Assembly (NCBI GenBank): GCA_963734665.1
Contig: CAVTIR010000003.1
Coordinates: 62,001-126,000, forward strand
Length of the DNA: 64,000 nucleotides
Direction of reading: 5' to 3'
DNA from: Trebonia sp963734665
Lineage (GTDB): Bacteria > Actinomycetota > Actinomycetes > Streptosporangiales > Streptosporangiaceae
Shown: one piece after another, positions 49,445-58,090 of the stretch
Layout: every line of letters begins with the position of its first letter
How positions within the stretch are numbered: position 1 is the first letter of the stretch
Made by a program: the position numbers and the translations under genes
The notes under the pieces: model-generated
The model's input: the letters and a program-made list of their open reading frames with translations, nothing else
What the model was told of the DNA's origin: nothing
Databases searched by the model: none

Positions 49445-49668
49445 CGGAGGTCCGGTTCTTCAGTGAACGCGGGCGTGACCGTTTCGAAGAGTACGAAGAC
49501 ATCAAGCGTCGTCGTCCCGCGCAGGCGGCGGCGATCCGTGATGATGTCAGTCTCATCGCAGGCATAGCCGCTCCGCCTTCTGCCAGCGGCCGACTCGCGC
49601 CACTACCACGCATCGGTCTCTGGGCGTTCCTCTGCCCCGGACCCCGGGACCGGGCCCCTGTAGTTTAG
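49441..49668 (+). CDS. Small hypothetical protein, possibly a remnant
   Basis: A GTG at 49441 overlaps the previous stop and opens 75 codons: VTEVRFFSERGRDRFEEYED, then KRRRPAQAAAIRDD and a Pro-rich end. The N-terminal part looks like real helical protein, while the end looks degenerate. I cannot assign a family. It may be a decayed toxin-like or regulatory fragment. Confidence 0.25.
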   Translation: MTEVRFFSERGRDRFEEYEDIKRRRPAQAAAIRDDVSLIAGIAAPPSASGRLAPLPRIGLWAFLCPGPRDRAPVV

Positions 49669-49711
49669 GAATCCCCCGCACAGGCGATAGCGACGAGAGC
49701 GGGAGGCGTTC

Positions 49712-50752
49712 ATGACGACGGACACGAAGAGCCAGCAGAGTCGCAAGGTTGCAGTGCTAGGGCCGATCCCTCGCGACCAGATTGTCACCGATGACGGCGA
49801 GCGGTTCGAGAAGTACGGATGCGCGTTGTATACGGCGGTTGCCCTCTCCGCGCTCCTGGATGCTAGCGACACGATCGTCCTGGTATCACACGTTCGGCGC
49901 AAAGACGAGGGTCCGATCAAGCAGATCCTCGCATCGTTCCCGAACATCGACACCTCTGGTATTACCTCGTCGGCCGACCAAGGGGACGGCGTCGAACTGC
50001 GGTATGTCGGCCAAAACAGTCGCATCGAGCGGCAGACGAGCTTCATGAACCCGATCCTGCCGGCCGACGTCGCCGCGGTGCTTGACGCTGACGTGTTCGT
50101 CTGTGTCCCGATCACGGACTACGAGGTGGGGCAGGCGACGCTGCGACACATCAAGGAGCACAGCGGCGCGACCATAGTGCTGGATGCCCATGGCCCGACG
50201 ATGACGCTGACCCGCAGTGGCGAGCGTCACCCAAGGGTGTGGGCCGACCAGGACATCTGGCTTCCGTACGTTGACATCCTCAAGATGAACCTGGATGAAG
50301 CGCGCTCAATGTGGCTCGGTGAGTCAGCGGAGATGACGGCAGATCCGCCGAACCAGATTACCGAGGAGAAGCAGATTACCGAGGAATTGCGCGACCTGGC
50401 GCGTCATTGCCTGGAGCGCGGTGTCGGGGCGGTATGCGTGACTCTCGACGCGCATGGCTGCGTGTCTTTCCGCCGAGACGGCTCTGGCGGGGTCACCGAG
50501 GAGTTCATTGATCCCGTCCGGGTGGAACACGTCGTGGACACGACAGGTGCAGGCGACTCGTTCGCCGCGGGACTGGCTTACGGCTACCTCGCATACCGGG
50601 ACTATGTCGTGGCCTGCCAGTACGGGAACGCGATGGGCGCTCAGCGCTGTACCGGACCCGGTACGGACCTGAACGTCTACCTGTCACGAGCGGAAACGGA
50701 GCGGCAGATCCGCGCGACTTACGGCCCTGGACCATACCGTCCAGGAGCATGA
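49712..50752 (+). CDS. PfkB-family carbohydrate kinase
   Basis: A 346-aa ribokinase-fold enzyme. The C-terminal signature VVDTTGAGDSFAAGLAYGYL contains the anion hole and the catalytic base Asp282. The N-terminal GPIPRDQIV and the YTAVALSALLD segment replace the usual G-x-x-x-D and GG motifs. That divergence suggests a substrate other than fructose 6-phosphate. It overlaps the GH65 gene (ATGA), so the two must work together, perhaps phosphorylating the sugar or polyol released by phosphorolysis. A GGGAGG site precedes the ATG. Confidence 0.87.
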   Translation: MTTDTKSQQSRKVAVLGPIPRDQIVTDDGERFEKYGCALYTAVALSALLDASDTIVLVSHVRRKDEGPIKQILASFPNIDTSGITSSADQGDGVELRYVGQNSRIERQTSFMNPILPADVAAVLDADVFVCVPITDYEVGQATLRHIKEHSGATIVLDAHGPTMTLTRSGERHPRVWADQDIWLPYVDILKMNLDEARSMWLGESAEMTADPPNQITEEKQITEELRDLARHCLERGVGAVCVTLDAHGCVSFRRDGSGGVTEEFIDPVRVEHVVDTTGAGDSFAAGLAYGYLAYRDYVVACQYGNAMGAQRCTGPGTDLNVYLSRAETERQIRATYGPGPYRPGA

Positions 50753-53247
50753 ACAGCAGGGATGGAGGCGTCGTGGACGGTTTCTTGCTCGCTTATGACG
50801 GCTTCGACGCGGGGGCCGAGGGACTTCGGGAGGCGCTGACCTCAACCGGCAACGGGTACCTGTGCACGCGTGGCGCGGCGGAGTGGGAAGACGCCGACGG
50901 CGTGCACTACCCGGGCACGTATGCGCACGGAGGCTACAACCGCGAGACGACGATGATGGGCGGCCTGCCGGTCCTCAACGAGGATCTGGTCAACCTGCCG
51001 AACTGGCTGGTCCTCGAGCTGCGCATCGAAGGAGAGGATGCGATAACGCTCGAAGATGTCAAGTTGCTTGACTACCGTCACGAATACGACATCCGGAACG
51101 CGACCGTGCTTCGCCACCTCCGCTTTCGTGACCGCGGCAGCAGGGAGACGACGCTCACAAGCCGCCGGTTTGTCAGCATGGCGGACCCGCATCACGCCGG
51201 GATCGAGTGGACCCTCGTCCCGGAGAACTGGTCCGGGCACGTCGAGGTCATCTCGGCGCTCGACGCCCGGGTGAGCAACGCCGGCGTGGCCCGCTACCAG
51301 CAGCTCGAAGGCCGTCACCTGAACCCCATTTCCCCGCGGACGTTCGGGCCGGAGGTCATCGCGCTGAAGGCCGAGACCCGGCAGTCGAATCTGTACATCA
51401 GCCAGGCGACGCGCACACGCGTGTTTCGCGGCGGCGAGTCGCTGACGGCGAGCCGGACGCTGCACCAGATGGAGGACTACATCCAGCAGGTCCTGGCCTT
51501 CGACGTCCGCCAGGGCGAGGCGACGAGGGTCGAGAAGTTGATCGCCTTCTACACGTCACGGGACCCGGCTGTCAGCGACACGCTGCTGAGGGCCGCTAGG
51601 TCGGCGGCTCGCCACAGCGACTTCTCCTCGGCGTTCGACCGCCATAGCGCGGCATGGGACGAATTGTGGCGGACGTGCGACGGACGCGTGTCCGGAAACG
51701 AGGAGGTCCAGTTGCTGCTTCGGCTGCACACCGCGCACCTTCTCCAGGTTTGCTCCCCGCACACCGCCGATCTCGACGCCGGGATGCCCGCGCGGGGGCT
51801 GAACGGCGAGGCCTACCGCGGGCACGTGTTCTGGGACGAGATGTACGCGTTCCCGTTCCTCAACGTCCGGCTGCCCGAGGTCGCGCGAGGGCTGCTGATG
51901 TACCGCTACCGCCGGATCGGGGAGGCACGGGCGGCGGCCCGGGACGCCGGGTTCCGGGGTGCGATGTTCCCGTGGCAGAGCGGGAGCGAGGGCGTCGAGG
52001 AAAGCCAGCTCGTCCACCTCAACCCGTTGTCGGGCCGCTGGGAGCCTGACCTCAGCCACAACCAGCGGCACGTTAACGCCGCCATCTTCTTCAACGTCTG
52101 GAACTACTTCCAGGCCACCCATGACTACGCGTTCCTCGAGAACTATGGCGCGGAGATGATGCTGGACATCGCGCGGTTCTGGGCGTCTATCGCTCACTTC
52201 AACCCCGCGCGGGAACGCTACGAGATCCACGGCGTGATGGGCCCCGACGAGTTCCACGAGAAGTACCCGGGCGCGCAGGAGGGCGGGCTGGCCAACAACG
52301 CCTACACCAACGTCATGGTGGCGTGGCTGTGCGACATCGCGGCAAAGCTGCCTTCGCTGCTCTCGGCGAGCAGCGCCGAAGGATTGCGTGCACGGCTCAG
52401 TATCTCCGGCGATGAGCTGGCGCTATGGCGGGACATGAGCCGCCGGATGTTCGTCCCGTTCCATGAGGCCGGCATCATCAGCGAGTTCGAAGGCTGGGGT
52501 GACCTCGAAGAACTCGACTGGGACGCCTACCGGGCGAAATACGAGAATATCCAGCGGCTCGACCGGATCCTGCGTGCGGAGGGCGACGACCCCAACCGCT
52601 ACAAGATCGCCAAACAGGCCGATACGGTGATGCTCTTCTTCCTGTTCCCGGACGAGGAACTGCGCGAGATCTTCGAGCGGCTCGGGTACGACTACGGTCC
52701 CGACACAGCCGCGCGAAACGTCGCGTACTACGACCAGCGCACGTCGCACGGCTCGACGCTGAGCTTCGTCACCTACGCGGGAGTGCTCGCCGCCATCGAC
52801 CCGGAGAGCTCGTGGGACCGGTTTCTCGTCGCGCTCCGCAGCGATGTCGACGACATCCAGGGCGGCACGACGAAGGAAGGGATCCACCTGGGCGTCATGG
52901 CCGGGACACTCGACCTCGTGCAGCGGTACTACGCGGGCGCCCAGATCCGGGACAGTGTCCTGTACTTCGACCCCAGGCTCCCGGGCGGGCTCGGCGGCCT
53001 GTCATTCCGCATGCAGTTCCGGGAGGCCTCGGTCCTGGTCACGCTCAACAGCGACCTGCTGACGCTAGACGTTCAGCCCGAGGGCGCCAGCCACGAGATA
53101 CGAGCTGGAATACCCGGCGACGTCCGGGAACTGTGCCCGGGCGACCGGGCCGTATTCGAGCTCAGCCAGGGCCGTGCCAGCCAGCGTTTAGGGAGCGTGG
53201 CGCGGCCGCGCAGAGGCCCCAGTCATTGCCACGGGACAGCTGCCTAA
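50749..53247 (+). CDS. GH65 glycoside phosphorylase or hydrolase
   Basis: An 832-aa GH65 enzyme (maltose, trehalose, kojibiose and nigerose phosphorylase family). The N-terminal beta-sandwich opens with TSTGNGYLCTRGAAEW. An (alpha/alpha)6 barrel follows, with RGLNGEAYRGHVFWDEMYAFPFL, the general acid Glu501 in GVMGPDEFHEKYPG, and a phosphate-site segment RTSHGSTLS. A C-terminal jelly roll ends the protein. It would cleave an alpha-glucoside with phosphate to give beta-glucose 1-phosphate. A phosphoglucomutase is the usual partner; here a PfkB kinase replaces it. Its stop overlaps that of the convergent serine hydrolase by 4 bases. Confidence 0.92.
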   Translation: MNSRDGGVVDGFLLAYDGFDAGAEGLREALTSTGNGYLCTRGAAEWEDADGVHYPGTYAHGGYNRETTMMGGLPVLNEDLVNLPNWLVLELRIEGEDAITLEDVKLLDYRHEYDIRNATVLRHLRFRDRGSRETTLTSRRFVSMADPHHAGIEWTLVPENWSGHVEVISALDARVSNAGVARYQQLEGRHLNPISPRTFGPEVIALKAETRQSNLYISQATRTRVFRGGESLTASRTLHQMEDYIQQVLAFDVRQGEATRVEKLIAFYTSRDPAVSDTLLRAARSAARHSDFSSAFDRHSAAWDELWRTCDGRVSGNEEVQLLLRLHTAHLLQVCSPHTADLDAGMPARGLNGEAYRGHVFWDEMYAFPFLNVRLPEVARGLLMYRYRRIGEARAAARDAGFRGAMFPWQSGSEGVEESQLVHLNPLSGRWEPDLSHNQRHVNAAIFFNVWNYFQATHDYAFLENYGAEMMLDIARFWASIAHFNPARERYEIHGVMGPDEFHEKYPGAQEGGLANNAYTNVMVAWLCDIAAKLPSLLSASSAEGLRARLSISGDELALWRDMSRRMFVPFHEAGIISEFEGWGDLEELDWDAYRAKYENIQRLDRILRAEGDDPNRYKIAKQADTVMLFFLFPDEELREIFERLGYDYGPDTAARNVAYYDQRTSHGSTLSFVTYAGVLAAIDPESSWDRFLVALRSDVDDIQGGTTKEGIHLGVMAGTLDLVQRYYAGAQIRDSVLYFDPRLPGGLGGLSFRMQFREASVLVTLNSDLLTLDVQPEGASHEIRAGIPGDVRELCPGDRAVFELSQGRASQRLGSVARPRRGPSHCHGTAA

Positions 53248-54443
53248 CCGTGGAGGGTGGTGATGATGGCCTTGCCCAACACCACCGCCGCGTTCTCGCC
53301 GTCGACGGGTGACGCCGCCAGATTCGTCCCGATGATGATGGTGATGCCCTGCTTGAGGTCGTAGACCATGAGCGTCGAATATCCCGGGATTTGCCCGTCA
53401 TGACCGTAGATATTGGGGGCAAACCGGGCGATGCCGAGGCCGTAGCCCACCGACCCCAGTTGGCCTGCGACGGTCGGCTGGACGCTGTCCAGACGGAGCT
53501 TCTGGAGCTTCTGGTCGAGCAGACCCCCGCCGACGAGAGCCTTCACATACACAGCCAGATCGTTGGGGGTGGAGATTGCTCCTCCCGCCGTAAAGGCCCA
53601 CGACGGGTTGGCGTTCGTCATGTTGATCGGTTGCAGCGTTCCGTCGAGGGCCGTCGGCAACTGCGCGGGCGGAACCGCGTACGAATTGATCGTCTCGACG
53701 TTGGTGCCGAACTGGTATCCCTGAGCGTGTTGCTCGGGGATGGACGAGTCGGTGTTTTCCGGTAGTGAGGTGTGCGTCATCTTGAGCGGGCCGAAGATCC
53801 GCTTCTGGAACGCCTCCGCGGCCGACATCCCGGTGAGCTGCTGGATGACCAACCCGAGGAGCACGATGTTGGTGTTCGAGTACTCGTACCGCGCTCCTGG
53901 TGCGAAATCAGGAGGGTGGCTGAAGGCGATTGCTAGGAGCTCATCTGGGGTCCATGCCTTCTGCGGATCGCGGTCGAGCGTCTCATTGAAGCCCTTGTCG
54001 AACGTGTAACTGAAGAGTCCGCTGCGCATCTCTGACAACTCGGCAATGGTGATGTTCTGCCCATTGGGAACCTCGGGCTGGTACTTGCTGATGGGATCGT
54101 CGAGCTTGAGCTTGCCTTCCTGGACCAGCTGCAGGATGACTGTCGACGTCATGGTCTTCGTGTTGCTGCCAATGCGGAAGTAGTCGTCAATCGACATCGG
54201 CACGTTCTGGCCGATCTCCGCAGTGCCAAACGTGGCCGACCAATCGCCCATGGCAGGCGACTTGATCAGCACGACCGCGCCGGGAATGGCGTTATCCTTC
54301 ATGATCTGGGGGATCTGCTTCTGCAGCGTTGCGGCGTAGGTCGGCTGCTTTTCACTTGCCGTGTTCCCGGTAGTTCCGCACGCCGTAGTAATGAGTATCC
54401 CGGCGACCCCCACGATGGCCGCCATTCTTCCCGTTTTCGCCAC
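53244..54443 (-). CDS. Serine hydrolase lipoprotein (class C beta-lactamase/PBP-like)
   Basis: A 399-aa exported lipoprotein: the signal MAAIVGVAGILITTAC ends in a lipobox. The beta-lactamase-fold motifs are SNTK (S-x-x-K with the nucleophile), YSN (Y-x-N) and HDGQIPGY in place of the usual H-x-G. This set is typical of D,D-peptidases and esterases of the EstB/AmpC-like group, so peptidoglycan or ester hydrolysis is more likely than drug resistance. I chose GTG 54443, with a GAGGGGG site, over the longer frame to 54542. The 3' end overlaps the GH65 stop. Confidence 0.88.
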   Translation of the reverse strand: MAKTGRMAAIVGVAGILITTACGTTGNTASEKQPTYAATLQKQIPQIMKDNAIPGAVVLIKSPAMGDWSATFGTAEIGQNVPMSIDDYFRIGSNTKTMTSTVILQLVQEGKLKLDDPISKYQPEVPNGQNITIAELSEMRSGLFSYTFDKGFNETLDRDPQKAWTPDELLAIAFSHPPDFAPGARYEYSNTNIVLLGLVIQQLTGMSAAEAFQKRIFGPLKMTHTSLPENTDSSIPEQHAQGYQFGTNVETINSYAVPPAQLPTALDGTLQPINMTNANPSWAFTAGGAISTPNDLAVYVKALVGGGLLDQKLQKLRLDSVQPTVAGQLGSVGYGLGIARFAPNIYGHDGQIPGYSTLMVYDLKQGITIIIGTNLAASPVDGENAAVVLGKAIITTLHG

Positions 54444-54806
54444 ATGCGCCCCCTCAGCCCCTCTAGCCCCCGTGAACATCACCTGTCTAGTGATTCCCGT
54501 CTGACAAGCGGGGAATCCGGGGAGCTCGAGCCCGGCCAGCAACGGAGCGGGCGAACCAACGCGAGGGCCGAGGATCTGGAAATACCACAGGCTGCGCGGC
54601 AGTGCCCGTGGCCAGCGCCGCCTTGATCGCCTCGGCGGTGCTGGCCACGGCCCAGCTCGGGCTCTACAGCCTGGTGGCCAGGTTGCAGGCGAGCACGTCG
54701 GTTAGGTCTGCCGAGGCCATCACCGACCTTGACGAAGACAAGTGCTTCGCGGGCCCAGCCTGCCTCTCCGGCCGTAGCCGGATCACGGACGCGACCCGTC
54801 GCATCG

Positions 54807-55556
54807 TCAGTTCCTCGGCCGTAGCCGCAGCCCGGCCATCCCGCCGTCCACCGCCAGCCAGGTGCCGGTTGTCGAGCCCGCGGCCGGTGAGGCGAGGTAG
54901 GCGATGGCATCGGCTACCTCGTCGGCTGACACCAGCCGGCCTTGCGGCTGCCGCGCCTCCAGTGCGGCGCGCTCCGCCGCCGGGTCGTGCGCGGCATCCA
55001 GCAGCCGGGCTACCCACGGGGTGTCCGCGGTACCGGGGTTCACGGCGTTGACCCGGATGCCCTCGGCGATGAGGTCGGCGGCCATCGCGAGCGTCACTGA
55101 CAGCACCGCGCCCTTGCTCGCCGAGTAGAGCGCACGATTCGGCAACCCCGCGGTCGCGGCAATCGAGCAGGTGTTGACGATCGCGGCCGCCGGTGATCGC
55201 CGCAGGGCCGGCAGCGCCGCGCGGGTGACCCGCACCAGGCCGAGGACGTTGACGTCGAGCACCCGGTGCCATTCCGCGTCGTCGTTGGCCTCGATACCGC
55301 CCTGCGCCCCGATGCCGGCGTTGTTGACCAGGACGTCGAGCCCTCCGAGCGCGCCGGCCGCCTCCTCGACCGCTGCCCGCACCGCCGCGTCGTCGGTGAC
55401 GTCGGCGCGCACGTAAATGAAGTCGTCCGGCCCTTGCCGGGCGCGGTCCAGGACAGCCACCGTTGCCCCCTCGCGCGCCAGTCGCTGCGCCGTGGCCAGG
55501 CCGATGCCCGATGCGCCGCCGGTGACCAGTGCGCGGATCCCGTCGAAGCCGCCCAC
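54807..55556 (-). CDS. SDR dehydrogenase of the sugar-acid gene cluster
   Basis: A 249-aa classical SDR. The cofactor motif is LVTGGASGIGLATA, with Asp in VAVLDRA suggesting NAD, then NNAGIG. The catalytic Ser is in NTCSIAATAG and Tyr-Lys in ALYSASKGA. It begins 1 base after the FAH-family gene, so the two are translated together. In a fucose-like oxidative route it could be the sugar dehydrogenase or the 2-keto-3-deoxy-acid dehydrogenase; pairing with the FAH hydrolase favours the second. The spacer 54444-54806 after it has no gene I can support. Confidence 0.9.
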   Translation of the reverse strand: MGGFDGIRALVTGGASGIGLATAQRLAREGATVAVLDRARQGPDDFIYVRADVTDDAAVRAAVEEAAGALGGLDVLVNNAGIGAQGGIEANDDAEWHRVLDVNVLGLVRVTRAALPALRRSPAAAIVNTCSIAATAGLPNRALYSASKGAVLSVTLAMAADLIAEGIRVNAVNPGTADTPWVARLLDAAHDPAAERAALEARQPQGRLVSADEVADAIAYLASPAAGSTTGTWLAVDGGMAGLRLRPRN

Positions 55557-55557
55557 C

Positions 55558-56397
55558 TCAGGCCTGCCCGAACACTTGCCGCTGACGGCCGAGGCCGTCG
55601 ATCTCCAGCTCCACGACGTCGCCCGCCCGCAGGTAGGGCGTGTCCGCCCGGCCGAGCGCGACGCCGGCCGGGGTCCCGGTATTGATCACGTCGCCCGGGC
55701 GCAGCACCATGAACTGGCTCAGGTACCAGACCAGGTGCCCGATCCCGAAGATCATGTCCTTCGTGTTCCCGTCCTGGCGCAGCTCACCGTTCACCCACAG
55801 CCGCAGGCCGAGCGCCTGCGGGTCCGGCACCTCGCCGGCGGTCACCAGCCACGGGCCGAGCGGGTTGAACGTCTCGCAGTTCTTGCCTTTGTCCCACTGG
55901 CCGCCGCGCTCGATCTGGAACTCCCGCTCGGAGACGTCGTTGCTGATCGCGTACCCGGCGATGCAGGCCGCTGCGTCGGCGGGGGTGGCAAGGTAGCGGG
56001 CCTCGCGGCCGATCACGACGGCCAGCTCGACCTCCCAGTCGGTCTTGGCGGAGCTGCGCGGGACGAGCACCTCGTCGTCCGGACCGACCACGGTGTCCGG
56101 CGTCTTGAGGAACAAGATCGGCTCAGCAGGGATCTCCGCGCCGGTCTCAGCGGCGTGGTCACGGTAGTTGAGGCCTACGCAGACGATCTTGCCGATCCCG
56201 GTCAGCGGCGGCCCGAACCGGCCCACCTCCGGCACCGGCGGCAACTCCGGCAGGGCAGCCTGCACCGCCGCCAAACCGCCGGCGAGGAAACCCCCGGTGA
56301 TATCCGGGACGACCGCGGTGAGGTCACGCCAAACGCCGTCCTCCCCCATCCCGATCGGACGTTCGGTACCCGGTGCACCGTGTCGGGCCAAGCGCAT
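55558..56397 (-). CDS. Fumarylacetoacetate-hydrolase-family enzyme (diketo-acid hydrolase)
   Basis: A 279-aa FAH-fold enzyme. GKIVCVGLNYRDHAAETG, EPILFLKTPDTVVGP and the metal-binding DWEVELAVVIGR (Glu and Asp ligands) are diagnostic, as is GDVINTGTPAGVALGR. Related enzymes hydrolyse 2,4-diketo-3-deoxy acids to pyruvate and a hydroxyacid (lactate in the fucose and rhamnose routes). That fits the neighbouring SDR, lactonase, amidohydrolase and dehydratase genes. An AAGGAG site precedes the ATG. Its promoter lies after the binding-protein terminator. Confidence 0.9.
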   Translation of the reverse strand: MRLARHGAPGTERPIGMGEDGVWRDLTAVVPDITGGFLAGGLAAVQAALPELPPVPEVGRFGPPLTGIGKIVCVGLNYRDHAAETGAEIPAEPILFLKTPDTVVGPDDEVLVPRSSAKTDWEVELAVVIGREARYLATPADAAACIAGYAISNDVSEREFQIERGGQWDKGKNCETFNPLGPWLVTAGEVPDPQALGLRLWVNGELRQDGNTKDMIFGIGHLVWYLSQFMVLRPGDVINTGTPAGVALGRADTPYLRAGDVVELEIDGLGRQRQVFGQA

Positions 56398-56499
56398 TGC
56401 GTCTCCTTACTCGCTAACAGATAGATCAGTGGGAAAAGCTACTCGTCGCGGCGGCCGCTGGCTTGCTATGGGAGTAAGTCGGCCAGGACGGAGCTAGCC

Positions 56500-56544
56500 C
56501 GGTCCGTTCGGGAAAGTCAAAGTCTCTTTCGCCCGAACGGACCG
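56500..56544. terminator. Terminator after the sugar-binding protein gene
   Basis: CGGTCCGTTCGGG (56500-56512) pairs perfectly with CCCGAACGGACCG (56532-56544), with an additional GAAAG/CTTTC inner stem. It lies 35 bases past the stop of the minus-strand gene. Confidence 0.75.
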
Positions 56545-56579
56545 TGGTGACTCCCTGGCCGCCGCGTGTCTCTAGCGGG

Positions 56580-57944
56580 TCAGGGGCTGCCGGACAGCAC
56601 GTATGACTGGATGTTCTGCGCTGCCTCCGCCGCTGACTCGCTGTTGGTGAACACATCATCGGTCTGCTCGCCGAAGTACGTGGACAGTGCGGAGTCCATC
56701 ACGGCGCCTGGCGGCGGCGGCGTGCCCGTGGAGGTCTTCAGGATGTGCTCGATCTGTACCGGAGTCCCGGTGAACCAGGAGGCGGTGGAGCTGGTCAGGT
56801 TGGGGATGTCGCCGCCATCGTCCAGGAGGATTTTCTCCGACTGGGGCGTGGTCATGAACTCCGCGTACTCGACGGCGGCGGTGGTGTCCGGTGCCCATTT
56901 CGTGACGGTCCAGGAATAGTCAGCCTCAAAGCCAACCTGATTCGCGTACTGCTGGTAGCCGGGGACCGTCGGCGCGCGGAAAACGCCGACATCGTTTTTC
57001 CCGAGCGCCTGCTCGTACTGGAAGTAGTTGTTGTTGTTGCTGGCCAGCCCGGGGATCATCGCCGTTTTCCCACCGGGGAACAGGTCGGAGCCCGGCCCAG
57101 CGTAGAGGAGGCCGGTGAAGCCGCTCTCGTAATAGGGCACCAGATCCTTGAGCAACTGGATGGAATCCCGGACGGTAGGGCTGTCCCAGCTGTATTTCCC
57201 TGTCGACAAGCCGATTATCTCGTTCGCGGGGAGCATGGACGGCAGGATGTCATTGATGTAGTTGAGGGCACCCTCGTCGTCGGCTGTCCCGTTGGCCAGG
57301 GGCGTGATGCCATGCGCTTCCAGCGTCTTGCAGTCGGCGATGAGCTGGGTCCAGGTCGTCGGCGGCCCGCTCAGGCCGGCCTTCTTGAACAGCGCCTTGT
57401 TGTAGTACCAGACGCCGGCCTGCAGCTCGGACGGGATGCCGTAGATGGTCCCGGAGTTGCTCCACTGGGGCACGGTGACCCCGTCCCAGCCGGTGAGCGA
57501 CGCCTTGTACTGCGGGCTGAGGTACGCGTTGAGGGGCTTGAGTACCGCAGTGTACTGGTAGGTGTACGAACCCGGCAGCGCCTCCCACACGTCCGGGCCG
57601 CTCTGGGCGGCGGCCGCGGCGGAGAACAGCGGGCGGTAGTTGTCCCACGGCTGGGTCACCATGTTGATCTGGATGCCAGGGTGCGTCGCCTCGAAGTTCT
57701 TGTCGATCAGGTAGAAGGCGTAGGCCACCCCGGCCGTCGGGTCGGACGATGCCCCCTGGAAGGACCAGACCGTGAGCGTCACCTCGTGCTGTCCGTCCCC
57801 CGGTCCGCTGCTGCAGGCCGCCAGGACCATGCCGAGGACGGTCACGATCATCGCCGACAGCACCGCCCGAGCTCGGAAACCGAGTCCCCGGGCCCGAAAA
57901 CCGCGTCCCTCAGCCCGAATGCGAGCAGGCTGCGTCGAACCCAT
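56580..57944 (-). CDS. ABC transporter sugar-binding lipoprotein
   Basis: A 454-aa extracellular solute-binding protein (family 1, MalE-like). Its lipobox is LAAC (Cys44). After it, LTVWSFQGASSDPTAG and FEATHPGIQINMVTQPW begin the first lobe, then YGIPSELQAGVWYYNKALFKKAGL, the standard cleft region. The C-terminal part has aromatic loops suited to sugar stacking. It delivers a sugar to the MalFG-type permeases encoded from 59134. No ATPase gene lies in the window, so a shared MsiK-type ATPase is likely. A 16-bp palindrome shared with the permease operon lies 36 bases upstream. The GFRARG repeat near the N-terminus makes the exact start uncertain. Confidence 0.92.
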   Translation of the reverse strand: MGSTQPARIRAEGRGFRARGLGFRARAVLSAMIVTVLGMVLAACSSGPGDGQHEVTLTVWSFQGASSDPTAGVAYAFYLIDKNFEATHPGIQINMVTQPWDNYRPLFSAAAAAQSGPDVWEALPGSYTYQYTAVLKPLNAYLSPQYKASLTGWDGVTVPQWSNSGTIYGIPSELQAGVWYYNKALFKKAGLSGPPTTWTQLIADCKTLEAHGITPLANGTADDEGALNYINDILPSMLPANEIIGLSTGKYSWDSPTVRDSIQLLKDLVPYYESGFTGLLYAGPGSDLFPGGKTAMIPGLASNNNNYFQYEQALGKNDVGVFRAPTVPGYQQYANQVGFEADYSWTVTKWAPDTTAAVEYAEFMTTPQSEKILLDDGGDIPNLTSSTASWFTGTPVQIEHILKTSTGTPPPPGAVMDSALSTYFGEQTDDVFTNSESAAEAAQNIQSYVLSGSP

Positions 57945-57979
57945 GCCTGGCCCTCCCTCTTCGTCGCGACAAGACCGGC

Positions 57980-57995
57980 GTTCAACATGCTGAAC
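57980..57995. promoter_or_regulatory. Regulator site 1 (GTTCAACATGCTGAAC)
   Basis: This differs at one base from the perfect palindrome at 59047. It is 36 bases upstream of the binding-protein start, overlapping its expected promoter. The adjacent IclR gene is the likely source of the regulator. Confidence 0.75.
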
Positions 57996-58055
57996 GGTGG
58001 ACAGCCTATAAGACGCGCGAAGTCGTGTCTAGAGTCACCTATCGAGAGCGAAGCG

Positions 58056-58088
58056 AGGCGGCGCCGTAGCGCCGGGGGCGAGCCGCCT
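58056..58088. terminator. Hairpin after the IclR gene
   Basis: AGGCGGC (58056-58062) pairs with GCCGCCT (58082-58088), with an inner GGCGC-CGTA-GCGCC stem. It lies just beyond the minus-strand IclR stop. Confidence 0.5.
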
Positions 58089-58090
58089 GG

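Noticed and set aside
54602..54806. Possible small gene in the spacer between the serine hydrolase and the SDR
   Set aside because: Frames on both strands are short, lack ribosome sites and match no family I recognise.
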